DNA of 64,000 nucleotides, taken from positions 558,001 to 622,000 of the forward strand of contig NZ_JAWJEJ010000002.1 of assembly GCF_032911445.1 (NCBI RefSeq), given 5' to 3'. The notes beneath the pieces were generated by a model, which was not told where the DNA came from, made no database searches, and saw only the letters and a list, made by a program, of their open reading frames with translations. The position numbers and the translations under genes were made by a program. Shown here piece by piece: positions 38,276 to 47,372 of this stretch. The first letter of the stretch is position 1. Every line of letters begins with the position of its first letter. The stretch comes from Sphingomonas sp. HF-S4. Lineage in GTDB: Bacteria > Pseudomonadota > Alphaproteobacteria > Sphingomonadales > Sphingomonadaceae.

Positions 38276-38970
38276 CTCAGAACTTCCTCGACCCATTCGG
38301 GCACCAGCGTCCCCGCCGGCCCCATCCGGCTCTCCTCGAACCAGATGCTCCCCTCGGATGGATCGAGATTGAGCTCTAGAGTCGCCGCGCCGCGATGCCG
38401 TGCGGTCTGGACGAAGCCTGCGGCGGGATAGACCGCCCCCGACGTCCCGATCGACACGAACAGATCGGCCTGGGCAAGCGCCGCCTCGATCCGCTCCATC
38501 TGGTACGGCATCTCGCCGAAGAACACGATGTCGGGGCGCAGCGCCGGCGTTCCGCAATTGGGGCATTCGCTCTCAGGCGGCAGCGGCGCGTCCCAGCGCT
38601 CGCGCACCCCGCAAGCCGCGCACAATGCCGACTTCAACTCGCCATGCATGTGCAGCAGCCGCTGCGATCCGGCGCGTTCGTGCAGGTCGTCGACATTCTG
38701 GGTGACCAGCAGCAGCTCGCCCGGCCACTGCGCTTCAAGCCGCGCCAGCGCCAGATGCGCGGCGTTGGGCTCGACCTGCGCCAGCTTGGCGCGACGCTCG
38801 TCGTAGAAGCGATGGACCAGCTCGGCGTCGCGCGCCAGCGCCTGGGGCGTGCAGACATCCTCGACGCGATGCCCCTCCCACAGCCCGCCGGGCCCGCGAA
38901 AGGTCGCGACGCCGCTCTCGGCGGAGACGCCGGCGCCGGTGAGGATGACGATGCTGTGGAAGTCGGCCAT
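38242..38970 (-). CDS. cobB: NAD-dependent protein deacylase (CobB-type sirtuin)
   Basis: This 242-residue sirtuin has the NAD-binding GAGVSAESGVATFR, the QNVDDLHERAG motif and catalytic His109 in MHGE. A zinc ribbon is formed by Cys117, Cys120, Cys136 and Cys139. Tyr56 and Arg59 (FYDERR) are the pair that lets class III sirtuins remove succinyl and malonyl groups, so desuccinylase activity is likely alongside deacetylation. It is convergent with era, with overlapping stops. Confidence 0.93.
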   Translation of the reverse strand: MADFHSIVILTGAGVSAESGVATFRGPGGLWEGHRVEDVCTPQALARDAELVHRFYDERRAKLAQVEPNAAHLALARLEAQWPGELLLVTQNVDDLHERAGSQRLLHMHGELKSALCAACGVRERWDAPLPPESECPNCGTPALRPDIVFFGEMPYQMERIEAALAQADLFVSIGTSGAVYPAAGFVQTARHRGAATLELNLDPSEGSIWFEESRMGPAGTLVPEWVEEVLSQSTQSSPISR

Positions 38971-39046
38971 CCGTACTCCCTACAAGCTGCCATGCCGCTG
39001 CCGCAAATCGAGGGTTGAATGCGGGCACCCTTGGAGTGCCTGCCCG

Positions 39047-39364
39047 ATGCTGCTCGCCTTGTTGCTCGCCCTCCAGGACCGCCCGGTATTCCCCGGTGGC
39101 GAAGAGGACGGCACGCGAACGATCGCCACCACGCCCAATTGCGACAAGGCAGGTGACGAAATCGTGGTGTGCGGCACCGCCGACCCGGAGCAGTACCGGC
39201 TGCGCAAGGTCGCGCCGCGCTATGTCGAGCCGCTGGTACGCGCGGCGGTGCAGGTCGGGCCGGGCGAAGTCGCGGTCGAGGGCGAGCAGCGCAACTTCCC
39301 CGGCGCTACCGCTCCGGCCGCGACGGTCCGTTTCCGGATGCCGCTGGGCAAGAAACCTAAATAG
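39047..39364 (+). CDS. Small secreted hypothetical protein
   Basis: This 105-residue protein starts with a short hydrophobic stretch (MLLALLLALQ), then has CDKAGDEIVVCGTADPEQYR and a positively charged tail ending in KKPK. The CxxxxxEIVVCG pattern, a Cys pair before a Tyr/Arg-rich segment, is common in small sphingomonad periplasmic proteins of unknown role. A TTGGAG ribosome site is 11 bases before the ATG. Function is unknown. Confidence 0.6.
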   Translation: MLLALLLALQDRPVFPGGEEDGTRTIATTPNCDKAGDEIVVCGTADPEQYRLRKVAPRYVEPLVRAAVQVGPGEVAVEGEQRNFPGATAPAATVRFRMPLGKKPK

Positions 39365-39405
39365 CCCCTGTCGCGCAGCCCCCCGATTGTGCCACAGCGT
39401 GGGGC

Positions 39406-40134
39406 ATGACAAGCATCGGTATTTTCGGGAGCATGGGGCGCATGGGGCAGGCGATCGCCGCGGTCGCGCCCAGCCTGGGCGCGCAGGTCGCGGGCGGCGC
39501 GGACATGGGCGACAATCCCGTCGATCTCGCCCGCAAAGCCGATGTGCTGGTCGATTTCTCGGCCCCCGCCGCGCTCGAGGCGCATCTCGCCGCGGCGCGC
39601 GCGGCGTGGACTCCGATCATGGTCGGCACCACCGGCCTCGGCGCGCACCACCACGCGCTGATCGATGCCGCCGCGGCCGAGATCGCCGTGCTCCAGACCG
39701 GCAATACCTCGGTCGGCGTTGGCCTGCTCGCCCGGCTGGTGCGCGAGGCCGCGGCGCGGCTCGGGGCCGACTGGGACATCGAGATCGTCGAGATGCATCA
39801 CCGCAACAAGGCCGACGCGCCCTCGGGCACCGCGCTGATTCTCGGTAACGCCGCGGCGCACGGCATCGGCACCACGCTGACCGAGGCGGGGGTCAGCGAT
39901 CGCGCCGGGCTCACCGGCCCGCGCGCCGACGGGACGATCGGCATGGCGAGCCTGCGCGGCGGATCGGTGATCGGCGATCACAGCGTCATCTTCGCCACCG
40001 CGGGGGAGCGGATCGAACTCACGCATCGCGCCGACGATCGTGCGATCTTCGCGCGCGGCGCGGTCCAGGCGGCGCTCTGGCTCAAGGGCCAGCAGCCCGG
40101 CCGCTACACGATGGACCAGGTACTCGGCCTTTGA
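39406..40134 (+). CDS. dapB: 4-hydroxy-tetrahydrodipicolinate reductase
   Basis: This 242-residue enzyme of lysine and diaminopimelate synthesis has the nucleotide-binding GIFGSMGRMGQAIA, the DFSAPAAL segment, GTTGLGAHHHALI, and the catalytic EMHHRNKADAPSGTAL with the His and Lys pair. The C-terminal LTHRADDRAIFARGAVQAAL is also typical. Its last bases overlap the TTG start of nth (TTGA). Confidence 0.95.
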   Translation: MTSIGIFGSMGRMGQAIAAVAPSLGAQVAGGADMGDNPVDLARKADVLVDFSAPAALEAHLAAARAAWTPIMVGTTGLGAHHHALIDAAAAEIAVLQTGNTSVGVGLLARLVREAAARLGADWDIEIVEMHHRNKADAPSGTALILGNAAAHGIGTTLTEAGVSDRAGLTGPRADGTIGMASLRGGSVIGDHSVIFATAGERIELTHRADDRAIFARGAVQAALWLKGQQPGRYTMDQVLGL

Positions 40135-40793
40135 ACAAGGCGGAGATCGTCGAGTTCTTCGCGCGGCTCGCGGCGGACAACCCGCATCCCGAGACCGAGC
40201 TCGAATACAGCAATCCCTACACGCTGCTCGTCGCGGTGGCGCTATCGGCGCAGATGACCGATGTGGGGGTCAACAAGGCGACGCGAAAGCTGTTCGCGCT
40301 GGCCGACACGCCCGAAAAGATGCTCGCGCTCGGCGAGGATACGCTGCGCGAGCATCTCCGCACGATCAATTTCTACAACACCAAGGTGAAGAACGTCCTC
40401 GCCCTCAGCCGCGCGCTGATCGAGCACCATGAAGGCGACGTCCCCGCGGATCGCGCGGCGCTCGAGGCGCTGCCCGGGGTCGGGCGCAAGACCGCGAACG
40501 TCGTGCTCAACACTGCCTTCGGCCGAGAGACCTTCGCAGTCGACACGCACATCTTCCGCGTCGGCAACCGCACCGGCCTCGCCCGCGGCAAGACTCCGCT
40601 CGACGTCGAATCGAAGCTCGAGAAGCGCGTCCCCCAGCCCTTCCGCCTCCACGCGCATCACTGGCTGATCCTGCACGGCCGCTACACGTGCAAGGCGCGC
40701 ACGCCCGAATGTTGGCGCTGCGTGGTGGCCGACCTGTGCGCCTACAAGCCCAAGACCCCAGCGCCCGCCGCGCGCAAGCAAGCGGCGCGCTGA
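40131..40793 (+). CDS. nth: Endonuclease III
   Basis: This 220-residue DNA glycosylase/AP lyase removes oxidised pyrimidines. The helix-hairpin-helix [12 protein letters not shown] contains the catalytic Lys120, and Asp138 lies in [10 protein letters not shown]. The C-terminal [4Fe-4S] ligands are Cys187, Cys194, Cys197 and Cys203 (C-x6-C-x2-C-x5-C). The start is TTG at 40131, overlapping the dapB stop, so expression is coupled. Confidence 0.94.
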   Translation: MNKAEIVEFFARLAADNPHPETELEYSNPYTLLVAVALSAQMTDVGVNKATRKLFALADTPEKMLALGEDTLREHLRTINFYNTKVKNVLALSRALIEHHEGDVPADRAALEALPGVGRKTANVVLNTAFGRETFAVDTHIFRVGNRTGLARGKTPLDVESKLEKRVPQPFRLHAHHWLILHGRYTCKARTPECWRCVVADLCAYKPKTPAPAARKQAAR

Positions 40794-40845
40794 CAAAGGA
40801 AACGGCTGGCGCGCGCTGTTTTGCTTTGCTAGGCGCGGCTTCCAG

Positions 40846-40922
<77 letters not shown>

Positions 40923-40932
40923 CCTTGTTCGT

Positions 40933-41960
40933 TTACGCCTTCGATTTCAGCGTCTTGAGATCGCGAGTGGCTAACCGCTCGCGAAGGTTAGCCATCAGCT
41001 TCTCAGCAGGCGCGTCGCTCAGCAGTTCTTGCGACGCCGCGGTAGTGTACCGCGCGACCTCGCCATCGGTCGTGTGACCGGTCCACGCCTTGATCTCCTG
41101 GTTGCTGTACCCTGCCTCTGCGAAGCGCCGGGCGGCCGCCTTCCTGAGGCCATGGGCCGAGCAATCTATGAGGCTCGCCTGGTCGCACCAGTCCCGGAAC
41201 TTGTTGCCGAAGCCCCTTGCGGGTGAAGGGCGCGTCCCCCTCGTTGAGCAGGAACAAGAGACCCCAGACGGCGCAGCAAGGATCGATTCAGCGAGCGCTC
41301 GATCCAGTCGCGCTCCCCGCGCCGCTGGCGCGCCAAGTGCGCCATAGATCGGCGGATGAGCTTGAGCCCGCTCTCGCGTCGCCCGGCAGCAACAGTGCCG
41401 CCTGCATCGCCTCGAACGCCTTCCGCACAGAATAGACGGACACATCGAAGCCGGCCGTCTTGTCCAGCAGCCCCGCCATTTGCGGCGGGATCGGCATGAT
41501 GGGCCGCTGCTTTTTCTTCGCTTGGCCGCGCGGGTTCAGGCTCATCGCGCGAGCGTTCGAATGCCACTGGTCTCGCGCCCGGTGGGTCGACACATCGTGC
41601 GCCGTATCCGGCCGCGCCCAGGTCGCCACGCTGATCTGAAGGAAGCGGTGCAGCCGCTCGCGCTGCGCCCGGCGGCTATCTGCATCCTTAGGGCCGGGCC
41701 GGGCTTTGCCTAGGGCGCCACGCAGTAGCGGAACATCGCTGCCAGCGTCTTGACGTCAGCTCGGTGGACCGGCGTGCGGCTGACCTCCTCGGGCTTCTTG
41801 GCGGCGAAGGCGGCGGGGAACAGCGTATCCTTGCGCCCGTAGGCGAAGTTGATCGCTGCGGCGAGCTGTCGGACGCTCGCCTCGACCGTGCCAGGCGAGC
41901 GCTCGCGCTGCTCGCCGTTCGGCGATCCATGCGCGCAGCCAGGACATCCGCGCCGAGATC
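40933..41960 (-). pseudogene. Decayed phage-type tyrosine integrase
   Basis: Integrase sequence is recoverable in pieces in different minus-strand frames. Around 41960-41705 it reads SVRQLAAAINFAYGRKDTLF, then VSRTPVHRADVKTLAAMFRY, ending at a stop near 41705. Around 41700-41370 it reads ERLHRFLQISVATWARPDTA and HDVSTHRARDQWHSNARAMS. After further frameshifts, 41200-40933 reads AHGLRKAAARRFAEAGYSNQ and WTGHTTDGEVARYTTAASQE, with the Arg, His and Tyr active-site residues. At least three frameshifts or stops break the gene. It lies 10 bases from the tRNA-Arg, in the orientation typical of tRNA-integrating elements. The 5' boundary is approximate. Confidence 0.82.
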
Positions 41961-42323
41961 CATGCAGCTGCCAACGCCTCCGACGCCACTGCCGAGGACG
42001 TCTTCGCGATCGATATCACCGCTGGCTATCCGGCCGGGCCGATCAGCCCGCCGGCGGTACCTGCACAGGAAAGCTGATCATCGCCCACACCGATGTTAGC
42101 GCGCTCGCGCCCGCAATACGATCGCGAGCAACGACCGCTTGGTGACCCTTCGCGGCGGGATACCGTATCTCTTCAGCGGGCACTGCTTCCCATCGATGCG
42201 GATGGGGATATCGCGGGGCCCATACGCGCGACATAGAATGTCTTGGCAGTGCTCTACGCATAGGGCGATGTGAATTGGTGCCGATTCAGGTTCAAGGAGG
42301 ATGCTTATCCTCCAGTCCGCGAG
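41961..42323. other. Island interior, no intact gene
   Basis: No intact gene is visible between the decayed integrase and the AspH-like gene. The minus-strand frame of the AspH-like gene stays open for 75 codons after its TAG (to 42096) and reads protein-like text (HIALCVEHCQDILCRAYGPR, then IPIRIDGKQCPLKRYGI). It has no start codon of its own, so it may be a remnant or a read-through extension. Confidence 0.4.
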
Positions 42324-42983
42324 CTAGGCGCGGTGCTCCCGCGCCTTGCCCAGCGCCATGCGGAGGACATAATGCGCGCGGTCCGCGATCGTCCGTGGCT
42401 GCAGGACCGTGTCACGCGCCAGCTTCCACGCCATTATCGCCACGAATTGGGCAAGGTGGATGTAGACCGCCGCCGTCATGCGGGGAAAGCAGAATGCCGT
42501 CTCTGGCGCGCGCTTCACATCAATAACCAGGTGGACTCGATCAAGCTCACCCCCATTCACGGCAGCGTGCCGGCCGGAAGTGTCGATCGCCCAAACCTCT
42601 CCTACGGGCAGGTGATAGTCGCGGCGCTCGATGCGAAGCACAGCGCTGGCGTTCGTGCGCAGCGGAATATGGATTCGGGAAATTCCGAACAACAGGTTGC
42701 CCGATTGGTCCCGGTGTTCATGCTGTTCCGAGTGGGGCGCCATGTTGTAGTAATTGACCATGACGACGTTATGTCGACCGAGGCGGTCGAGCAGCTCTGT
42801 GAGGAGCGGGAGCTCGGCGACACGATCAGCACCGACCATATCGAAGATGCGAACCCCGGACCAAGCCGTTTGACCTTGATGGGCGCTAGTCAGGTCGCGC
42901 GCGCATATCGTGTGGAATTCCTCGTACAGCGCATCCGCATCGACTCGCTCGCCGGTGCGCAAAATGCAGGGATAGTTGCCCAT
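42324..42983 (-). CDS. AspH-like 2-oxoglutarate/Fe(II) dioxygenase
   Basis: This 219-residue protein has an aspartyl/asparaginyl beta-hydroxylase fold: VVMVNYYNMAPHSEQHEHRD, then RIHIPLRTNASAVLRI, WAIDTSGRHAAVNGGELDR and VHLVIDV. Likely iron ligands are His90 and His139, with the RIHIP and RVHLVID strands holding 2-oxoglutarate. Substrates of bacterial members are mostly unknown. Its ATG directly follows the stop of the 40-residue membrane-protein gene (TAGATG). Frame and codon use look intact. It sits inside the degenerate tRNA-Arg island, so horizontal origin is likely. Confidence 0.75.
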   Translation of the reverse strand: MGNYPCILRTGERVDADALYEEFHTICARDLTSAHQGQTAWSGVRIFDMVGADRVAELPLLTELLDRLGRHNVVMVNYYNMAPHSEQHEHRDQSGNLLFGISRIHIPLRTNASAVLRIERRDYHLPVGEVWAIDTSGRHAAVNGGELDRVHLVIDVKRAPETAFCFPRMTAAVYIHLAQFVAIMAWKLARDTVLQPRTIADRAHYVLRMALGKAREHRA

Positions 42984-43106
42984 CTACCGTTTCCTTCCCC
43001 AAATTCTGCGATGTTCACGACGAGATTGGACTCGCCAGCGATACCCCGAGAAAGCGACCCCCGCCGCAAGAACCGCCATAAGAAAGTAAGCGATGTAGTG
43101 GCGCAT
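42984..43106 (-). CDS. Small membrane protein, 40 residues, upstream of the AspH-like gene
   Basis: The peptide MRHYIAYFLMAVLAAGVAFS is followed by GYRWRVQSRREHRRIWGRKR. It has one transmembrane helix (about 4-20) and a strongly basic tail expected to face the cytoplasm. The stop TAG is immediately followed by the ATG of the dioxygenase gene, so the two form an operon. The ribosome site is weak (CAGGAT). Function is unknown. Confidence 0.5.
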   Translation of the reverse strand: MRHYIAYFLMAVLAAGVAFSGYRWRVQSRREHRRIWGRKR

Positions 43107-43160
43107 ATCCTGAAAGCTGCGCCTGCGTTTGCGCTTTGTCTAGTTCAAACGATTCGCCCC

Positions 43161-43198
43161 CTCCCTCCGTCAGGCATCGCGATGCCTGACGGAGGGAG
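43161..43198. repeat. Perfect 38-base palindrome
   Basis: CTCCCTCCGTCAGGCATCG is directly followed by its exact complement, with no loop bases. It lies between the divergent membrane-protein/AspH pair and hslU, at the presumed distal end of the island. No T-run follows on the plus strand. It may be a terminator, a binding site or a mobile-element end. Confidence 0.85.
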
Positions 43199-43436
43199 CG
43201 TGTGATGCCGATGCCGGACGTAACCCCGCTGTCAACGCAGGCTTCGGCTGGACCGCAGCGGGCGCGGGGGAGCATTCCTGACTTTGCTGGCGCTCATCGT
43301 TCGCCAGGTCGGACCGTGGAAAAAGCAAACATCGGAAGCGGAGGCGCGGTTGGCCGGCTTTCGTCCTTCCCGCTTGAAGCAACGCGCGCCGCCCATATCT
43401 AGGACGAAACGAAGCATGAAAGCCCTTTTCCCCAAA

Positions 43437-44732
43437 ATGAACGACACTCTCACGCCCAAGGCGATCGTCGCCGCGCTCGATTCGCATATCATCGGCCAGA
43501 AGGACGCCAAGAAGGCCGTCGCCGTCGCGCTGCGCAATCGCTGGCGCCGCCAGCAGCTCAGCGCCGATCTCCGCGACGAGGTCACGCCCAAGAACATCCT
43601 GATGATCGGGCCGACCGGATGCGGCAAGACCGAGATCAGCCGCCGGCTGGCGAAGCTCGCCGACGCGCCCTTCGTGAAGGTGGAAGCGACCAAGTTCACC
43701 GAAGTCGGCTATGTCGGCCGCGACGTCGAGCAGATCGCACGCGACCTGGTCGAGGAAGCGATCCGGCTGGAGAAGGAGCGCCGCCGCGCCGCGGTCAAGG
43801 ACAAGGCCGAGGAAGCCGCGATGGGCCGCCTGCTCGACGCACTCACCGGCAAGGACGCGTCGACCGCCACCCGCGAGGCATTCAAGCAGCGTTTCCACGA
43901 CGGCGTGCTCGACAATACCGAGATCGAGATCGAAGTCGAGCAGGCCGCCGCCGCCCCGTTCGAGGTCCCCGGCGCGCCGATGCAGATGATCAACCTCGGC
44001 GAGATGATGAAGGGCCTGTCGGGCGGCACGCCGCTCAAGCGCCGGAAACTCAACGTCCGCGCCGCCTGGGACAAGCTGGTCGACGAAGAGGCCGACAAGC
44101 GGCTCGACCAGGACGAGGTGAGCCGCCAGGCACTCGCCGACGCCGAGGCCAACGGCATCGTCTTCCTCGACGAGATCGACAAGATCGCGGTGAGCGACGT
44201 GCGCGGCGGATCGGTCAGCCGCGAAGGCGTCCAGCGCGACCTGTTGCCGCTAATCGAGGGCACGACGGTCGCCACCAAATACGGCCCGATGAAGACCGAT
44301 CACATCCTGTTCATCGCAAGCGGCGCGTTCCACGTCGCCAAGCCGAGCGACCTGCTCCCCGAGCTCCAGGGCCGCCTGCCGATCCGCGTGGAATTGAAGG
44401 CGCTGACCGAAGAGGATTTCGTCGCGATCCTCTCGGACACCAAGGCGAGCCTTGTCCAGCAATATGCCGCGCTGCTCGGCACTGAGGGCGTGCAGATCGA
44501 TTTCACCGAGGACGGCATCCGCGCGGTCGCGAGGATCGCCGCGGAGGTCAACGGCGAGATCGAGAATATCGGCGCCCGCCGGCTCCAGACGGTGATGGAG
44601 AAGCTGCTCGAGGAAGTCAGCTTCGACGCCGAGGACCGCGCCGGATCGACGCTGGTGATCGATGCCGCCTATGTCGACGAGCAGCTCGCCGCCGTTGCGC
44701 GCAACACCGATCTGAGCCGCTACGTGCTGTAA
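43437..44732 (+). CDS. hslU: HslU ATPase subunit of the HslUV protease
   Basis: This 431-residue AAA+ unfoldase has the start [20 protein letters not shown], Walker A GPTGCGKT (58-65), the pore-loop [10 protein letters not shown], Walker [13 protein letters not shown], and the C-terminal LSRYVL tail that docks into HslV. The intermediate I-domain is present (about 110-240). The ATG at 43437 matches the family start. The peptidase gene hslV, normally just upstream, is absent from this side, where the island DNA lies instead. Confidence 0.95.
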   Translation: MNDTLTPKAIVAALDSHIIGQKDAKKAVAVALRNRWRRQQLSADLRDEVTPKNILMIGPTGCGKTEISRRLAKLADAPFVKVEATKFTEVGYVGRDVEQIARDLVEEAIRLEKERRRAAVKDKAEEAAMGRLLDALTGKDASTATREAFKQRFHDGVLDNTEIEIEVEQAAAAPFEVPGAPMQMINLGEMMKGLSGGTPLKRRKLNVRAAWDKLVDEEADKRLDQDEVSRQALADAEANGIVFLDEIDKIAVSDVRGGSVSREGVQRDLLPLIEGTTVATKYGPMKTDHILFIASGAFHVAKPSDLLPELQGRLPIRVELKALTEEDFVAILSDTKASLVQQYAALLGTEGVQIDFTEDGIRAVARIAAEVNGEIENIGARRLQTVMEKLLEEVSFDAEDRAGSTLVIDAAYVDEQLAAVARNTDLSRYVL

Positions 44733-44770
44733 CGCGAAACTCCCCCGCGTTGGCGGGGGGAGAAATTGCA

Positions 44771-45172
44771 CTATTGCTTCACATACGGCGTGAAGTCGCC
44801 GAACCGGCAAAACGCCCCCGGGATCTGACTGCCCCGGTCGACCGGCCGGAACAGGTCGTTCCGGCACACCTGCGAGCCATTCATCTCGACCACGAGGATG
44901 TCGTCCCGCCCGAGCGACGGGCACTCCGATGCCAGCGTGGTGCGCCACACCCGCTTGCCGTCGCGATACAGGATCGTCGTCTGGTCGATGATCTGCGGCC
45001 CGTTCATGCTGCTCGGCGACAGCGGCAGGCAGTTCTGCGGCTTGCCCGCGACCCGCCCTTCTAGTGCCTTGGCGAGATCGCGCGCGGCTTCAGCCTGGCG
45101 TGAGGCCTGCATCTCGGCATTGGCGGTGCAGCCCGCCAGCCCGAGCGCTCCCAGCATGATGAGCAGTCGCAT
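44771..45172 (-). CDS. Small lipoprotein, paralogue 1
   Basis: This 133-residue lipoprotein has signal MRLLIMLGALGLAGC (Cys15). The mature part includes NCLPLSPSSMNGPQIIDQTT, ILYRDGKRVWRTTLASECP and a C-terminal FCRFGDFTPYVKQ. It is clearly related to the next gene upstream (shared patterns W-R-x, ECP/SCP, FTPY and a terminal basic residue). The family is unknown; both are probably periplasmic. Confidence 0.65.
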   Translation of the reverse strand: MRLLIMLGALGLAGCTANAEMQASRQAEAARDLAKALEGRVAGKPQNCLPLSPSSMNGPQIIDQTTILYRDGKRVWRTTLASECPSLGRDDILVVEMNGSQVCRNDLFRPVDRGSQIPGAFCRFGDFTPYVKQ

Positions 45173-45183
45173 GTGCCTCTCCT

Positions 45184-45582
45184 CTATTTCCGGCGCGTAT
45201 AGGGCGTGAAGCCGCCCAGCGAACAGCTTCCCGAGATAAATCCGCCCATCGGCGCGCGCGTCTGGATCAGGTCGCCGTCGCAATATTGGCTGTTGAACGT
45301 GCGCGACACGACGATGTCGCCGCGGCGCAGACCTGGACAACTGCCGACCACGTCGTTGCGCCACATCCGCCCGCGCCCCGCGACATAGAGGATCGTGCCG
45401 GGAAAGGTGCGGATCTGCGTCACCTGGTCGTGCCGGATGCAGCGCAGCGGTTCGCCGGGCGTCAGCCCCGCCACCGCCTTGTCGAGCCTGGCTCGCTCGC
45501 GGGCATCCGATCGATCGCCGGCGGCGTTGGAAGCGGCGCATCCCGCGAGCAGCAGCAAGGCGGGGACGGTCAGACGGATCAT
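45184..45582 (-). CDS. Small lipoprotein, paralogue 2
   Basis: This 132-residue lipoprotein has signal LTVPALLLLAGC and mature text EPLRCIRHDQVTQIRTFPGT, ILYVAGRGRMWRNDVVGSCP and CSLGGFTPYTRRK. It shares architecture with the downstream gene (11-base gap): a Cys, an ILY strand, an RxW-R motif, a CP pair and an FTPY end. The tandem suggests duplication. The ATG at 45582 has an AGGAG ribosome site; a GTG one codon earlier is possible. Function is unknown. Confidence 0.65.
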   Translation of the reverse strand: MIRLTVPALLLLAGCAASNAAGDRSDARERARLDKAVAGLTPGEPLRCIRHDQVTQIRTFPGTILYVAGRGRMWRNDVVGSCPGLRRGDIVVSRTFNSQYCDGDLIQTRAPMGGFISGSCSLGGFTPYTRRK

Positions 45583-45609
45583 CACACTCTCCTCATGCCC
45601 CTCAACGCC

Positions 45610-46344
45610 TCAGCCGCGAAATGCATCCTTGGCCGCGCGTCGCTCAGCGAGCTGTTCGGCGGTGTCGGCGCGCAGGAACGGGTTGGTCGCCCGCTCCAGC
45701 GCGATCGTCGTCGGCACCGTCGGTTCGCCTTCCGCGCGCGCGCGCTCGACTTCGATCATCCGCGCGGCGATCGCGGCGTTGCCGGGCTCGGCGACCAGCG
45801 CATATCTGCCGTTCGACTGGGTATATTCATGCGCACAATAGACGACGGTCTCGCCGGGCAATTCCCGCAACCGCTGCATGGCGGTGAACATCTGCGCCGG
45901 CGTCCCCTCGAACAACCGCCCGCAGCCCATTGCAAACAACGTATCCCCGACGAACACCGCGCCGTCCGCGGCGAACCAATAGGCGATATGCCCGGCGGTG
46001 TGTGCCGGAACTTCCCAGACCTGCGCGACATGCTCGCCGATCCGTACCTCGTCGCCCTCGGCCACCAGCCGGTCGGCTGTCGGGATCTTGGCTGCCTCCG
46101 CCGCCGGCGCGATGACCGGTACGCGCCACGCCGCCTTGAGCGCGGCGTTACCGCCGGTGTGATCGGGGTGCCAATGGGTGTTCCAGATCGCCGTCAGGCG
46201 CCAGCCCCGATCGGCGAGCACGCGTTCGACACTGTCGGGCTCCGCCGGATCGACCACGATTGTCTCGCCCGAGGCCGTATCGTGAACCAGCCAGATATAA
46301 TTGTCGCTGAGCGCCGGCATCCGGACGATCTCGAGTGCGGCCAT
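45610..46344 (-). CDS. gloB: Hydroxyacylglutathione hydrolase (glyoxalase II)
   Basis: This 244-residue metallo-beta-lactamase-fold enzyme hydrolyses S-lactoylglutathione. The zinc motif THWHPDHTGG has His57, His59, Asp61 and His62. GHIAYWF, GDTLFAMGCGRLFEG and YCAHEYTQSNGRYA supply the remaining ligands and the glutathione site. Its ATG overlaps the stop of the nitronate-monooxygenase-like gene by one base (TGATG). With gloA two genes upstream it completes methylglyoxal detoxification. Confidence 0.93.
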   Translation of the reverse strand: MAALEIVRMPALSDNYIWLVHDTASGETIVVDPAEPDSVERVLADRGWRLTAIWNTHWHPDHTGGNAALKAAWRVPVIAPAAEAAKIPTADRLVAEGDEVRIGEHVAQVWEVPAHTAGHIAYWFAADGAVFVGDTLFAMGCGRLFEGTPAQMFTAMQRLRELPGETVVYCAHEYTQSNGRYALVAEPGNAAIAARMIEVERARAEGEPTVPTTIALERATNPFLRADTAEQLAERRAAKDAFRG

Positions 46345-47372
46345 CAATCCTTCTCCTGTCCCAGCATCCGTGTCAGCGCTTCTGCGCCGATCGCCTGTAC
46401 CCGCGCCGCGCCCGTTCCGGCCCAGAGCGGCGAATAGTCGCCGCTCCCCTCGGCTTCGGCCTTTGCGCGCAACGGCGCCAGCGCGTTCGAGGCATAGGGG
46501 AAAGCCGGCGCTTCGTCGCGCATCGGCCCGAGTTCGCGCATCAGCCGATTGCGAATTCCGCGCGCCTCGCGGCCCGACAGCAGATTGGTGAACGCGGCAT
46601 CGCTGGCATCGGGGGTGCCGAGCAGCGCGCGATGCGGCGCTGATATCGCGCTCTCGGGCGTCGCAAGATAGGCGGTCCCGACCTGCACTGCCGCCGCACC
46701 CGCGGCCAGCGCCCCGCGGATGCCCGCCGCATCGACGATCCCGCCAGCTGCGATCGCCGGCACCCCGGTTGCCGCTACCACCGGCAGAAGGTCGGCGATC
46801 GGCGTCGGCCGATGGCGATCGAGGAACCAGCCGGCATGCCCGCCCGCCTCCTCGCCCTGCGCGATGATCGCGTCGCAGCCCCGCGCCGCCAGCCACGCCG
46901 CCTCCTCGGCGGTCGTGGCGTTGCCGAACACCTTCGCCACGGTCTTCACTCGCGCCAGCAGTGCCGCATCGGGTAGTCCGAAATGAAAGCTCACCACCTC
47001 GGGCCGCGCCCCCTCGATCACCGCGCACATCGCGTCGTCGAACGGCAGCCGCAGGGGTGGGGGATCGCCGGAAGTCACCTCCTCCTCGGCATAATAAGGC
47101 GCGAGCAACGCCCGCCACGCGGTGTCGTCGGGCGGCGCCGGCAGCCTATGGCAGAAGAAATTGAGGTTGAGAGGCCCGGACACCGCCGCGCGCACCTCGC
47201 CCACCTGCGCACGTACTTGTTCTGGCGTCAGCAACGCGCACGGCAGCGACCCCAGTGCACCACCCCGAATCGCCGCCACCGCCAATGCCGTCCCGCCCGC
47301 TCCCGCCATCGGCGCTTGCACGATCGGCAGTGCAGCGCCGATCCCTTCGAGGAAGCGCGCGGCGGGGTTCAC
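46344..47372 (-). CDS. Nitronate monooxygenase (2-nitropropane dioxygenase) family protein
   Basis: This 342-residue FMN TIM-barrel has [20 protein letters not shown] at the start, [20 protein letters not shown] in the middle (the catalytic-His segment), and [20 protein letters not shown] and [19 protein letters not shown] for FMN binding. Known members oxidise nitronates or propionate-3-nitronate. It sits between gloA and gloB in an overlapping operon, which could link it to reactive-carbonyl or nitro-compound detoxification. It starts with GTG, overlapping the gloA stop. Confidence 0.88.
   Translation of the reverse strand: MNPAARFLEGIGAALPIVQAPMAGAGGTALAVAAIRGGALGSLPCALLTPEQVRAQVGEVRAAVSGPLNLNFFCHRLPAPPDDTAWRALLAPYYAEEEVTSGDPPPLRLPFDDAMCAVIEGARPEVVSFHFGLPDAALLARVKTVAKVFGNATTAEEAAWLAARGCDAIIAQGEEAGGHAGWFLDRHRPTPIADLLPVVAATGVPAIAAGGIVDAAGIRGALAAGAAAVQVGTAYLATPESAISAPHRALLGTPDASDAAFTNLLSGREARGIRNRLMRELGPMRDEAPAFPYASNALAPLRAKAEAEGSGDYSPLWAGTGAARVQAIGAEALTRMLGQEKD

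Noticed and set aside
41688..42019. Alternative minus-strand ORFs within the island
   Set aside because: The integrase text is in another frame at the same place; these are shadows.
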